Assembly (NCBI RefSeq): GCF_014647415.1
Contig: NZ_BMPD01000004.1
Location: forward strand, 248,001 to 312,000
DNA from: Haloarcula sebkhae
Lineage (GTDB): Archaea > Halobacteriota > Halobacteria > Halobacteriales > Haloarculaceae
DNA length: 64,000 nucleotides
Direction of reading: 5' to 3'
Of this stretch, positions 1-8,408 are shown one piece after another (within the stretch, counting starts at the first letter, position 1; every line of letters starts with the position of its first letter). A program made the translations under genes and the position numbers. The notes under the pieces were generated by a model. That model was given only the letters and a program-made list of their open reading frames with translations, had not been told where the DNA came from and did not search any database.

Positions 1-192
1 CCGGAGGCCACATCATGTATCTCGGTTTACGAGATTGGTTCTCAGCCCCGAGTGCAGACAACACGGTAGCGGCCGCGAAGGCGGGTCGTAGGAGATGATT
101 CGGTTACGGCCTAAGGTTCAGTATTAGGGGTTTTCACCTGAGCTGGTAGCATTACAGCGGAACGCGCGAGTAAGCCAGATTCGCCCTGGCGA

Positions 193-201
193 TACATTAA
201 T
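193..201 (+). promoter_or_regulatory. TATA-like box of the folate gene
   Basis: The AT-rich element tacattaat is centred about 29 bases before the ATG at 227, the usual position for a leaderless haloarchaeal transcript. It favours ATG 227 over the in-frame GTG at 212. Bases 1-192 hold no recognisable gene. A short frame ending in TGA at 96-98 could be the tail of an upstream gene but cannot be supported. Confidence 0.5.
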
Positions 202-226
202 CAGGCCACCGGTGACCAATTATGGT

Positions 227-2626
227 ATGCAGTACCACGAGTCGGCGGACTACCTGCAGTCGCTACAGCGTCGTCGGCCCAAGTTGGGAACCGATACGAC
301 GGCGCGGATGCTCTCACATCTCGGTGACCCGGACGACAGTTTCGACAGCGTGCAGATCGCCGGGTCGAACGGAAAGGGAAGCACCGCCCGGATGACCGAG
401 AGTGTGCTCAGAGCCGCCGGGCTAGATGTCGGCCTGTTCACCTCGCCAGGATTGAACGGCTTCCGGGAGCAGATTACGGTCAACGGCGGTCGGGTACCGA
501 AAGAGCGAGTGACAGAGTTCGTCGAACAGATAGCGCCCTGTATTGACCAGTTAGCTGCCGAGGACGACAAACCGACGCATTTCGAGGTACTCACCGCCCT
601 GGCGCTCTATCACTTCGATGTCGAGGATGTCGATGTCGCGGTGCTGGAAGTGGGCATCGGCGGCCGCTACGACGCCACGAGTGCTGTCGACCCCGTCGCT
701 AGCGCCGTCACCAGCATCAGTCTGGAACATACCGACCTGCTTGGCGACACGATCGTGGAGATCGCCCGTGACAAAGCACAGGTCGCGCCGCGGGACGCTC
801 CGCTCGTGACGGGAACGACCGGGGCCGCTCTCGACGCGGTTCAGGAGACTACCGATACCATCACCGTGGGCGGCGACGACGCCGATGTCACCGCCATCGA
901 GAACGGCATGCGCTCCGCCGTCGAGAACCGGATCGCACTCACTGGGCCGGACTGGGCCCTCGAATCGAACCTCAAGCTGCTTGGCCAGCATCAGGCGGAG
1001 AACGCCGGCGTTGCTGCGACGCTGGCCCGACAACTCATCGATGTGGACACGGAAACCGTATCCGAGGGACTGCGGGCCGCGACGCTGCCGGGCCGGTTCG
1101 AAATCCGGTCGATCGACCCGATGGTGGTCCTCGATGGCTCCCACAACCCCGGCGCGATGGAGACGCTGACAACACTCATCGAGCGATACGAGTACGATGA
1201 TCTCCACGTGGTCTTTGCCGCGATGAAGGACAAGGAGTACGAACGGATGATTGCGACGCTTCCGGCCGCCGAGACCGCGTTTGCCACTCGGCCCAAGCTT
1301 GACCGGGCAGCAAGCACCGCGTCGCTCGCTGCGGCGTTCGAGGGGCAGGCGTCTCAGATACAGCAGGTCGAATCCGTTCCTGAGGCCACCGAACGGGCGA
1401 TAGCTGCGGCCGGCATGGACGACTTCGTGCTCGTGGCCGGGTCGCTCTACGCAGTCGCCGAAGCTCGGGACCGATGGAGCCGGTTGGTCGTTCCCAAAGA
1501 GAACCTCACGCTGGCGTCGACAGGGGAAACTGCTGGAGACGAAAGTAATCCGGAAATCCGTCAGCAGGTGCTTTCGGTCACGTTGCGGCGCGACCAGGCA
1601 GGCGTCGTCAAACAGGAGTTCGAGGACTGCGGCGGCACCTGTACCTGTTCGACTATTGGCATGCCAGAGAAGCTCGTCGATACGACACTGTCGGGGACGC
1701 GGCGACAGTTCCGACAGCTCATCGACCAGCTGGCTTCGGCGGGGCTGGGGCTCGGTCGGCTTGCGACACAACTCAAAGCAAGGCTGTCTGAGCGGTCGTT
1801 CCCGCCGCCGTTAGACACTGAATCAGCGGCCGTGATGGGCATTCTCAACGTCACGCCGGACAGTTTCTACGACGGCGGCGAGTACAACCGCCGCGACCTC
1901 GCGGTCAATCACGCGAAACAGATGATCGAATCCGGGGCAGATATCGTCGACATCGGCGGTGAGAGCACGCGTCCCGGGGCTGACCCCGTGTCCGTCGAAA
2001 CAGAGATCGACCGCGTGGTGCCCGTTATCGAGGCCGTGTCCTCGCTCGACACGACTGTCTCCGTAGATACCCGAAAGGCCGCCGTCGCTAACGCAGCGCT
2101 GGAGGCCGGTGCCGATATCGTCAACGACGTGTCGGGGCTGTCGGACCCCGAGATGCGGTTCGTGGTTGCCGACCACGACGCGTCCGTCATCCTGATGCAT
2201 AGTCTGTCTGCGCCAGTGGACCCGGGTCGAACTGTGACCTACGACGATGTCGTCGATGACGTACTTCGAGACCTCACGGAACAGATACTGCTCGCCGAGC
2301 AAGCCGGTATCGACCGCGAGCAGATCATCGTCGACCCCGGCTGTGGGTTCGGGAAGAACGCCGGTGAATCGTTCGAACTCGTCGACCGCCTCCACGAGTT
2401 CCACGCGCTCGGCTGTCCGGTGCTGGTCGGGCACTCCCGGAAGTCGATGTTTGCCGACATGAGCGACGCCGGTGCGGACAGGCTGCCGCCGACGCTGGCC
2501 ACGACAGCGCTGGCCGCTGAACGTGGGGCTGACGCCATCAGGGTCCACGACGTCTCCGAAAACAACGCCGTACTCAGGACGGTTTCAGCGACGGCAGCTC
2601 GGCCATCCAACCTTCGACAACAGTGA
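227..2626 (+). CDS. folCP: Bifunctional folylpolyglutamate synthase / dihydropteroate synthase (FolC-FolP fusion)
   Basis: A 799-residue fusion of two folate enzymes. Residues about 1-425 are a Mur-ligase-like FolC domain with the ATP loop GSNGKGST near residue 50; it adds glutamate to folates. Residues about 530-795 are a dihydropteroate synthase TIM barrel, starting at MGILNVTPDSFYDGG and containing DIGGESTRPGA; it joins pterin diphosphate to p-aminobenzoate. Between them lies a roughly 100-residue linker with a Cys-rich patch CGGTCTC. The fusion is known in haloarchaea. GTG 212 is an alternative start, but ATG 227 (MQYHESADYL) fits the TATA box and the usual FolC N-terminus. It shares the window with DHFR, FolD, MetF and a possible PabAB pair. 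Confidence 0.93.
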   Translation: MQYHESADYLQSLQRRRPKLGTDTTARMLSHLGDPDDSFDSVQIAGSNGKGSTARMTESVLRAAGLDVGLFTSPGLNGFREQITVNGGRVPKERVTEFVEQIAPCIDQLAAEDDKPTHFEVLTALALYHFDVEDVDVAVLEVGIGGRYDATSAVDPVASAVTSISLEHTDLLGDTIVEIARDKAQVAPRDAPLVTGTTGAALDAVQETTDTITVGGDDADVTAIENGMRSAVENRIALTGPDWALESNLKLLGQHQAENAGVAATLARQLIDVDTETVSEGLRAATLPGRFEIRSIDPMVVLDGSHNPGAMETLTTLIERYEYDDLHVVFAAMKDKEYERMIATLPAAETAFATRPKLDRAASTASLAAAFEGQASQIQQVESVPEATERAIAAAGMDDFVLVAGSLYAVAEARDRWSRLVVPKENLTLASTGETAGDESNPEIRQQVLSVTLRRDQAGVVKQEFEDCGGTCTCSTIGMPEKLVDTTLSGTRRQFRQLIDQLASAGLGLGRLATQLKARLSERSFPPPLDTESAAVMGILNVTPDSFYDGGEYNRRDLAVNHAKQMIESGADIVDIGGESTRPGADPVSVETEIDRVVPVIEAVSSLDTTVSVDTRKAAVANAALEAGADIVNDVSGLSDPEMRFVVADHDASVILMHSLSAPVDPGRTVTYDDVVDDVLRDLTEQILLAEQAGIDREQIIVDPGCGFGKNAGESFELVDRLHEFHALGCPVLVGHSRKSMFADMSDAGADRLPPTLATTALAAERGADAIRVHDVSENNAVLRTVSATAARPSNLRQQ

Positions 2627-2651
2627 TACCTGTGCAGTCCGAAGAACGTGT

Positions 2652-2885
2652 ATGGTACAGTTTCCGGTTCAGCTCGGCTCGGGTCTGCTCGAGTCCGTCG
2701 GGCAGGTGGCAGCAGCCGCTGGAACCGTCGTTCTCCTCCTGATACTTGTCGGTCTGGGTGCCTTCGCGTACAAGAGCCTCGTCGGAGACGGCATTCGCTG
2801 GCCCGATGAGCGAGAAGAGGCGGACAGTGAGGAGGACGACGGCGTCGTGCAGGGGAGCCGTGAGGACGACTGGGAGTATTACTGA
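2652..2885 (+). CDS. Small membrane protein, acidic tail
   Basis: A 77-residue protein starting at an ATG 25 bases after folCP. Residues about 18-40 form one hydrophobic segment (VVLLLILVGLGAFAYKSLVG), followed by a very acidic cytoplasmic tail ending EDDWEYY. The frame is open further upstream into folCP, but that part reads as a shadow of the fusion gene. No family was recognised and no function is proposed. The position directly behind folCP suggests co-transcription. Confidence 0.6.
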   Translation: MVQFPVQLGSGLLESVGQVAAAAGTVVLLLILVGLGAFAYKSLVGDGIRWPDEREEADSEEDDGVVQGSREDDWEYY

Positions 2886-2996
2886 CGGCAGAATCCCACT
2901 GGCGTGTTGGAACTGGATACGCTATTGATTTTGTAGTCGTTTCGAAACAACGCACAGCCCGCAGAACAGCCGCAGTGTGATCGGTGTAACCATGTC

Positions 2997-3428
2997 TCAA
3001 TCGGCACCAGAATCGTAGGAGTGTTCGAACTCCCAGTGATACCGACAGTCCGTACAGGTCGCCCACTCGGGGATGTCGAACCGTTCGGGATGTCGCTGAC
3101 CGTGTTCCATTCGGCTTCGACAGACCGGGCACGTGAGATACAGGAGCTTCAGGTCGGCGAACTCGTCGTGGCTGTACTCGCCGATACACCGCGGACAGTC
3201 GATGCTGTCACGCGCGTTGTGCTGGAAGATTTCCGACTCGCATCGCGGACATTCGACAGTCGCCGGCGGCCGTCTTGCCCATCCGATGTCACCGTCGTAC
3301 GTCGTCGTTGCCGTATCCATGCTCGACAGCCTGAACTTGTTCGGCCCGTCGCTCCGCCGAAGTGGTGCGGCGACCCGCTTGCCGACCCAGACAAGCTTCG
3401 AGAGCAGAACTGCGAGCCATCCAGACAC
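2997..3428 (-). CDS. Zinc-ribbon protein with three Cys pairs
   Basis: A 143-residue protein. A short basic/hydrophobic N-terminus (SGWLAVLLSKLVWVGKR) is followed by CPRC, CPRC, CPVC and CTDC pairs spread over residues about 60-130, enough to build two zinc ribbons. Such proteins usually bind nucleic acid or a protein partner, but nothing in the sequence says which. GTG 3428 is chosen because a TATA-like box lies 27-30 bases upstream on the same strand. An internal ATG (MDTATTTYDG) 36 codons later is a possible shorter start. It is divergent from the membrane protein at 3534. Confidence 0.65.
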   Translation of the reverse strand: MSGWLAVLLSKLVWVGKRVAAPLRRSDGPNKFRLSSMDTATTTYDGDIGWARRPPATVECPRCESEIFQHNARDSIDCPRCIGEYSHDEFADLKLLYLTCPVCRSRMEHGQRHPERFDIPEWATCTDCRYHWEFEHSYDSGAD

Positions 3429-3453
3429 AGTATTATAGTAGTTTTCTGACGGC

Positions 3454-3460
3454 TTAAATT
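3454..3460 (-). promoter_or_regulatory. TATA-like box for the zinc-ribbon gene
   Basis: On the minus strand the sequence aatttaa is centred about 28 bases before GTG 3428, consistent with a leaderless transcript starting at or next to that codon. Confidence 0.45.
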
Positions 3461-3533
3461 TCCGGGCAGTGCCGGCGCTGACCCGGTAGTGTGCGGTCGA
3501 TAGGTTTTCACGGCGACCCGCGGTATGTGGAGT

Positions 3534-4142
3534 ATGAGTTTTGACGCAGCTGTCAGTGTCGCGACGACCGTCCCGGGACTGGCGGCAACCATTTGGAATC
3601 CCGTTGTGGGACAGGTGGCGCCCGGCGTTGGCACCGAACTGTCTAGGCCGATCCGCGGGCTCGTCTCGTTCGTTCTCGTGCTCATGGGCGGCGCATTGGT
3701 ACTCCGGCTACGGCGGAACTACGTCGACGAGTCTATCAACGCGATTTTGGACAGCCCGGCGATGGCTGTCCTCTACGGCATCGCTGGATACGTGATCGTC
3801 GCTATTGTCGGCCTCTACGGGGCAACGACGCTGGCCCGCCTCAGCGTCGCTAGCGGGGTGTTCGTCCGTATTGTGATTCTCATCAGTAGCGCGTTCGTCC
3901 TGATACTCACAAGCTTCGGGTTTCTCGTTGTCGGCACGCTCCTCACCGACATTCTGCGCAGCCGCCAACCGGTGTTGGGGCTGCTCATCGGAGCCACTCT
4001 CAGTGCTGTTTCGTGGGTCCTGCTTTCACCCGCCGGCAGTATCGTGTCCAGCCTCGCCATCGCCGCGTTCGGAATCGGGGGCTCCGCCCGGCTCTGGATA
4101 CACTCTGAACGGACGGTCGAAACAGAACTGGGTGGCCGGTAG
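3534..4142 (+). CDS. Polytopic membrane protein of unknown function
   Basis: A 202-residue protein with about five hydrophobic segments (near residues 43-60, 80-100, 108-135, 145-165 and 170-188) and short polar loops. The C-terminal end, ERTVETELGGR, is polar. No catalytic or transport motif is visible. An ATG at 3525 in the same frame adds three residues; 3534 is preferred because a weak AT-rich element (taggttttc) lies about 27 bases before it. It stands alone between the divergent zinc-ribbon gene and the convergent BCCT transporter. Confidence 0.65.
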   Translation: MSFDAAVSVATTVPGLAATIWNPVVGQVAPGVGTELSRPIRGLVSFVLVLMGGALVLRLRRNYVDESINAILDSPAMAVLYGIAGYVIVAIVGLYGATTLARLSVASGVFVRIVILISSAFVLILTSFGFLVVGTLLTDILRSRQPVLGLLIGATLSAVSWVLLSPAGSIVSSLAIAAFGIGGSARLWIHSERTVETELGGR

Positions 4143-4220
4143 CGTGAACGGTTTCACCCACTGTTGGCGATAACGTCTGATACCACCGGTCGCGTCGGAA
4201 AACGCCAAAACGAGAGCGCT

Positions 4221-5981
4221 TCAGTCGGTGCCTGTCGCCGTGTCGTCTCCCGGGTCGGAGATATCCGTCACCATCTCGTCGCCAGAGGTCACGACGTCCA
4301 CGTCGTCCCGTTCAGAGAGATCCTGAATCGTCTCTGCGAACTCTTCGGATTCGAGTATCTGGTACTCGTTGTCGAGCCCCAGATACACCGTGTAACACAT
4401 CAGACACAGGATGAGCGCGAACGGGAGTCCTGTGGTGATTGCGGCCGTCTGGAGCGCGGTCAGCCCGCCACCGATAAGCAGGATGGACGCGACCAGCCCC
4501 TCAGTGAGGGCCCAGAAGATCCGCTGCGCTCGCGGAACGTCGTGTTTCCCGCCTGAAGTCAGGTGGTCGATCACCAGTGATCCCGAGTCAGACGACGTGA
4601 CGAAGAACGTGATGACCAGCAACGTTGCCAGCAGTCCACTCACCACGCCCAGCGGGAACTGCTCCAGTAGGGCGAACATCGCGACGGTCTGGCCAACTTC
4701 GTTATACGTCGCCAGCGCCTGTCCGTTCCCCATCAGTGAATTGAACATCGCGCTGCCGCCGAACACCGACAGCCAGAGCGTCGAGAACAGCGACGGAAGG
4801 AACAGGACGCCCAGAACGAACTCCCGGACGGACCGACCCTTCGAAATGCGCGCGATGAACATCCCGACGAACGGCGACCACGCGATCCACCAGCCCCAGT
4901 AGAACACTGTCCATGCGGTGGGGGTCCCGTTCGCCGCTTCGTTGAGCGTCCCAGTGAAGAATCCGAGCGCGAGGATGTTCCCGAAGTACGCGCCGAGCCC
5001 CTCAGTCCACGTCCCGAAGATGTACACCGTCGGGCCCACGATAACGAGGAACCCGAGCAGTGCGAACATCAGGTAGAGATTCAGCGTACTCAGTCGCTTG
5101 ACTCCGCCGTCGAGGCCCGCCGCGACCGAGAGGGTCGCGATGAGCGTGATCCCGGCGATGAGCACGACTTGGGGCAAGGTCCCGGTCGGGATACTCACCG
5201 CACCGAGCATGTCACCGCCCACGTAGGAGAGCCCCGTGTTGACCTGTGCGACACCGAGTCCCAGCGAGGTTGACAGCCCGAACAGCGTCGCAAACACCGT
5301 CACGAGGTCGATGATATGGCCCGGCCAGCCGTAAATCCGCTCGCCAAGCAGGGGCCAGAATATCGACCGGAAGGTGAGCGGGAGCCCCCGGTTAAACGAG
5401 AAGAACGCGAGGCCGAGTCCCACCAGGCCGTACACCGCCCACGGGTGAAACCCCCAGTGGAAGAACGTCTGTGCCATCGCGGCGGACGCCGCCGCGCCGG
5501 TTCCGGCTTCAGCCCCGAAGAAGCTCGGGGGGTTCTGGAAGTAGTACAGCGGTTCCGAGACGCTGAAGAACATGAGGCCGATGCCCATCCCGGCACTGAA
5601 CAACATTGCCATCCAGGAGAAGTCGCTGAACTCCTTTTCGGCCTCGACGCCGCCGATTCTGATATTGCCGTACTTGCTGAACGCGAAGTACAGCAGTGTG
5701 ATGATGAACACGTTCACCGCCAGGAGGTAGAACCAGCCGAAGGTGTCTCCGATAGTGTTGAACAGCCACGTGTACGCCGAGGCTGCAGTGTCTCCCAGCA
5801 GTATCGTCACCGCGATGAACAGCGCAATTATCACTAGCGCCACCGGGAATACTACTGGATGGATGTCGAAGCCGGCCGCCTGGATGTTCGTATCACCTGG
5901 CTCGCGGTCGGACTCCGGGTGGAACAACTCGACCTGAAGCCCGTCCGACATTTCGCCGGTCTGCTCGTCACTGTCTGCCAT
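4221..5981 (-). CDS. BCCT-family transporter (glycine betaine/choline/carnitine type)
   Basis: 586 residues with twelve membrane segments. The BCCT signature FYWGWWIAWSPFVGMF appears near residue 360. Its Trp box matches carriers that bind trimethylammonium compounds (BetP-like). Both N- and C-terminal tails are long, acidic and cytoplasmic (the C-terminus ends in a Asp/Thr-rich stretch), as in osmoregulated BCCT carriers. Likely role: Na+- or H+-coupled uptake of betaine or a related zwitterion such as DMSP. It lies about 2.4 kb from the dehydrogenase cluster that could use such methylated substrates. The exact substrate cannot be read from the sequence. Confidence 0.93.
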   Translation of the reverse strand: MADSDEQTGEMSDGLQVELFHPESDREPGDTNIQAAGFDIHPVVFPVALVIIALFIAVTILLGDTAASAYTWLFNTIGDTFGWFYLLAVNVFIITLLYFAFSKYGNIRIGGVEAEKEFSDFSWMAMLFSAGMGIGLMFFSVSEPLYYFQNPPSFFGAEAGTGAAASAAMAQTFFHWGFHPWAVYGLVGLGLAFFSFNRGLPLTFRSIFWPLLGERIYGWPGHIIDLVTVFATLFGLSTSLGLGVAQVNTGLSYVGGDMLGAVSIPTGTLPQVVLIAGITLIATLSVAAGLDGGVKRLSTLNLYLMFALLGFLVIVGPTVYIFGTWTEGLGAYFGNILALGFFTGTLNEAANGTPTAWTVFYWGWWIAWSPFVGMFIARISKGRSVREFVLGVLFLPSLFSTLWLSVFGGSAMFNSLMGNGQALATYNEVGQTVAMFALLEQFPLGVVSGLLATLLVITFFVTSSDSGSLVIDHLTSGGKHDVPRAQRIFWALTEGLVASILLIGGGLTALQTAAITTGLPFALILCLMCYTVYLGLDNEYQILESEEFAETIQDLSERDDVDVVTSGDEMVTDISDPGDDTATGTD

Positions 5982-6141
5982 ACGTTACCCCTCTCGAACG
6001 CGGTACTGGTCTGTGTTGTCTCATTGTCGTAGTCGCAGTCTTGTGCTGTCGTAGTCCGCCGCCACCGTCATGCCAGCGACATCCCGACGTAGCGCGTCTG
6101 CAGCGTTCGTATCCTGTTGGACTTACTGTACTCGTCCGGGC

Positions 6142-6156
6142 GGGCACGGCGTGCCC
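6142..6156. promoter_or_regulatory. 15-base perfect palindrome upstream of BCCT gene
   Basis: GGGCACG-G-CGTGCCC has 7-base arms around a single G. It could be a regulator site, or an RNA hairpin if the BCCT transcript starts near 6143-6170. No second copy was noticed near the other BCCT gene. Confidence 0.35.
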
Positions 6157-6357
6157 ACAGTCGACGGATTTTATGTGCTACTCAGTCTCATACTTATGCA
6201 GTAATGCAACTCTAATAAAACTTCACCTTAGACCCCAATATATGACCGAATGAAGCGTTGTACTGTTGTTACCTGCCAAATAGTTATGGAATATAACATA
6301 TTGTGGTTTCCCGGTCACTGTTTACTTGTTCGGTACCCTCCCAGCGTGGGACGCGCG

Positions 6358-6366
6358 TATTTATTT
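6358..6366 (+). promoter_or_regulatory. TATA-like box for the small membrane protein gene
   Basis: tatttattt is centred 27 bases before ATG 6389, indicating a leaderless transcript and fixing the start of that short gene. Confidence 0.55.
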
Positions 6367-6388
6367 CGGATTCCTACATACAGCCAGT

Positions 6389-6550
6389 ATGGCACGGCTA
6401 CTGGCCACAGGGGCAGCCGCGGTGGCAGCACTGCTGATGGGCGTCGGCCTGATCGGAATGACAGTCGGCGACTTCCGGCTCGCAGGGTTCAGTTTCCTCA
6501 GCGCCAGCCTGGTGATCTACATACGTGAGACGCGGCTGATAGACGCATAG
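6389..6550 (+). CDS. Small two-segment membrane protein
   Basis: 53 residues. Two hydrophobic segments (residues about 5-24 and 28-45) are joined by a short turn, with a charged C-terminus RETRLIDA. An in-frame upstream start exists at 6326, but the TATA box 27 bases before ATG 6389 makes the short form much more likely. It stops six bases before the end of the convergent UspA gene. No family was recognised. Confidence 0.5.
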   Translation: MARLLATGAAAVAALLMGVGLIGMTVGDFRLAGFSFLSASLVIYIRETRLIDA

Positions 6551-6556
6551 CGGGTG

Positions 6557-7000
6557 TCAAATATCGTTGACGCTCATCCGCTGACTGATGACCGGAACGC
6601 TCGACGTCCGGACCACTTTATCGGTTGTCCCACCGAGTAGGTTCCCGAGTTTCCCGCGGAACGCCGATCCCAGGACGATCGCGTCCATGCCTTCGTCTTC
6701 GGCAAACTCGACGATTTCCTCGCTTGGTGCGCCGGTTTTGAAATGCGTCTCGTAGTCGACGCCGTGCTCTTCGGCGACGTTCCCAAGATTCGCCAGCACC
6801 TCCACCCCGTAGGCCCGATACTCCTCACGCATCTCCTCCTCGTCGTCTCTGAGTGCGAGTGCGCGCGGCGTGCCCGGCAGGTCGATTACGTACAATGCAT
6901 GGACTGTCGCGTCGAGCGCAGCGGCGAGTTCGATGCCGTGTTCTGCCCCTCTTCGTGCCTCGTCGCTGCCGTCATACGGGACGAGTATATTGTCGTACAT
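6557..7000 (-). CDS. Universal stress protein (UspA family)
   Basis: 147 residues with the UspA fold. The N-terminal strand is MYDNILVPYDGSDEA. The C-terminal nucleotide loop is near GSAFRGKLGNLLGGTTDKVV, close to the G-x2-G-x9-G-S/T ATP-binding pattern. The product is cytoplasmic and probably binds ATP; haloarchaea carry many copies and the specific stress cannot be inferred. ATG 7000 is preferred over a frame extension to 7033 because family members start at the MYD..ILVP strand. A TATA-like ttatagg lies about 35 bases upstream. Confidence 0.92.
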   Translation of the reverse strand: MYDNILVPYDGSDEARRGAEHGIELAAALDATVHALYVIDLPGTPRALALRDDEEEMREEYRAYGVEVLANLGNVAEEHGVDYETHFKTGAPSEEIVEFAEDEGMDAIVLGSAFRGKLGNLLGGTTDKVVRTSSVPVISQRMSVNDI

Positions 7001-7090
7001 GCTACCTGACTCATGTGTAATTCCCACACACACCTGTTATAGGTTTCCCCGCTCTCAGCGTTGATCCGTCGGTCTGGACGTCGATTCCGG

Positions 7091-8353
7091 TTATACTGCG
7101 TCGCTTTTTGTCTCTCGTGCAACGTTGTCGACAGGATAGCCCGCATCGCGTATCGCCGCGATAATACCCTGAGCGTGCTCGGCACCGCTCGTCTCGACGT
7201 TGAACACGAGATACGCTTCTCCGATCTCGAGATTCTCGACGGACCGTTCGTGCCGGACGTCGTGGATATTGGCCCCCTGCCGGGCGATAACGCCCGATAT
7301 TTCCTCCATCACACCCGGCTGGTCGTCGATTCGAACCCGAAGCTGAAGGAGTTGCTGACGCTCCGTGAGTGCATGGATGAGAACCTCACGCATCTGTGTC
7401 ATGTCGAGGTTCCCGCCACACAGCAGCGGCATCACCGTTTCACCCGATACGTCGAGGCCGTCGCTCAGAACGGCGGCGACAGAGGCGGCTCCGGCACCTT
7501 CCACGACCTGTTTGGCCCGTTCCATCAACAGGAGAATCGCCTGCGCGATATCGGTATCCGAAACCGTCACAACCTCGTCGACGTTTGCCTCGATGATGTC
7601 GAGCGTGGTCTCCGAGATGCCGCCGGTGGCGATGCCATCGGCGATTGTATCTACCTCGTCGAGCACGACCGGAATCCCCTTGTCGAGGCTTTCGTGCACT
7701 GTCTCCGCGCCGGTTGCCTGAACGCCAACGACGCGCGTCTCCGGCGAGAGGTGTTTGATCGCCGTCGAGACGCCACTGATGAGCCCACCGCCGCCGATGG
7801 GGACGATGACCGTGTCGACATCGGGGCAGTCGTGGTACATCTCCGTGCCGAGGGTCCCCTGGCCGGCGATTATGTCCAGATCGTCATAGGCGTGAACGAA
7901 CTCGGCGTCGGTCTCCTCAACGACCGCTTTGGCGTGTGACATCGTCTCCTGAAAGTCGTTGCCGACCAGTTCGACGCTCCCACCATAGGCCCTCGTCGCG
8001 TCGATCTTGGCCTGTGGCGCGTTCTCCGGCATGAAGATCGTCGCCTCCGCCCCACATTTCGTCGCGGCGAGGGCGACGCCCTGCGCGTGGTTCCCGGCGC
8101 TGGCGGCGACGAAGGACTCCACGCCGTCGGCGACGTCCTGCGAGATCTTGTTGTACGCGCCTCTGGTCTTGAACGATCCTGTCCACTGGAGATGTTCCAT
8201 CTTCAGGTACACCTCGGCGTCGACGAACTTACCAAGTGACGTACTCCGTTCGACTGGCGTCTTCTTGACGACCGTGTCGTCGTCCAGTCGTTCGCGGGCT
8301 CGTTCGATGTCTGCGTATGTGACGGGGAGCGTGTCCGATTCTGTTTGTGTCAT
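7091..8353 (-). CDS. ilvA: Threonine ammonia-lyase (threonine dehydratase) with ACT domain
   Basis: 420 residues. Residues about 10-325 are a fold-type II PLP enzyme with the Schiff-base Lys in GSFKTRGAYN and the glycine-rich phosphate loop GGGGLISG. Residues about 330-410 are a C-terminal ACT domain (LRVRIDDQPGVMEEISGVI), the usual feedback sensor. It deaminates threonine (and serine) to 2-oxobutyrate or pyruvate plus ammonia via an enamine that RidA proteins hydrolyse; two RidA genes lie elsewhere in the window. The single ACT domain resembles biodegradative/archaeal forms. It is separated from the flavoprotein gene by 55 bases on the same strand, so read-through is possible. Confidence 0.93.
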   Translation of the reverse strand: MTQTESDTLPVTYADIERARERLDDDTVVKKTPVERSTSLGKFVDAEVYLKMEHLQWTGSFKTRGAYNKISQDVADGVESFVAASAGNHAQGVALAATKCGAEATIFMPENAPQAKIDATRAYGGSVELVGNDFQETMSHAKAVVEETDAEFVHAYDDLDIIAGQGTLGTEMYHDCPDVDTVIVPIGGGGLISGVSTAIKHLSPETRVVGVQATGAETVHESLDKGIPVVLDEVDTIADGIATGGISETTLDIIEANVDEVVTVSDTDIAQAILLLMERAKQVVEGAGAASVAAVLSDGLDVSGETVMPLLCGGNLDMTQMREVLIHALTERQQLLQLRVRIDDQPGVMEEISGVIARQGANIHDVRHERSVENLEIGEAYLVFNVETSGAEHAQGIIAAIRDAGYPVDNVARETKSDAV

Positions 8354-8408
8354 AGTTGGTATCGTCTCGGGCCTTACGTCAAAGTTGGTGGGTCATTGCG
8401 CTATCCCG

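Larger units (their letters stand above)
5982..6388. other. Intergenic region upstream of the BCCT gene, no gene seen
   Basis: About 400 bases with no convincing ORF between two divergent genes. The half next to the BCCT gene is GC-rich and holds a perfect palindrome at 6142-6156. The half next to 6389 is AT-rich (around 6180-6300). A TATA-like stretch cataaaat on the minus strand near 6167 would give the BCCT gene an unusually long leader of about 160 bases that includes the palindrome. Confidence 0.5.

Noticed and set aside
551..1771. Long minus-strand frame (406 codons) opposite folC
   Set aside because: It mirrors the FolC coding strand, with the Arg- and His-rich composition of a shadow frame in high-GC haloarchaeal DNA and no recognisable motif.
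2239..3189. Minus-strand frame of 316 codons across folP end and next gene
   Set aside because: Arg/Pro/Ser-rich, crosses two real genes, no motif; a shadow.
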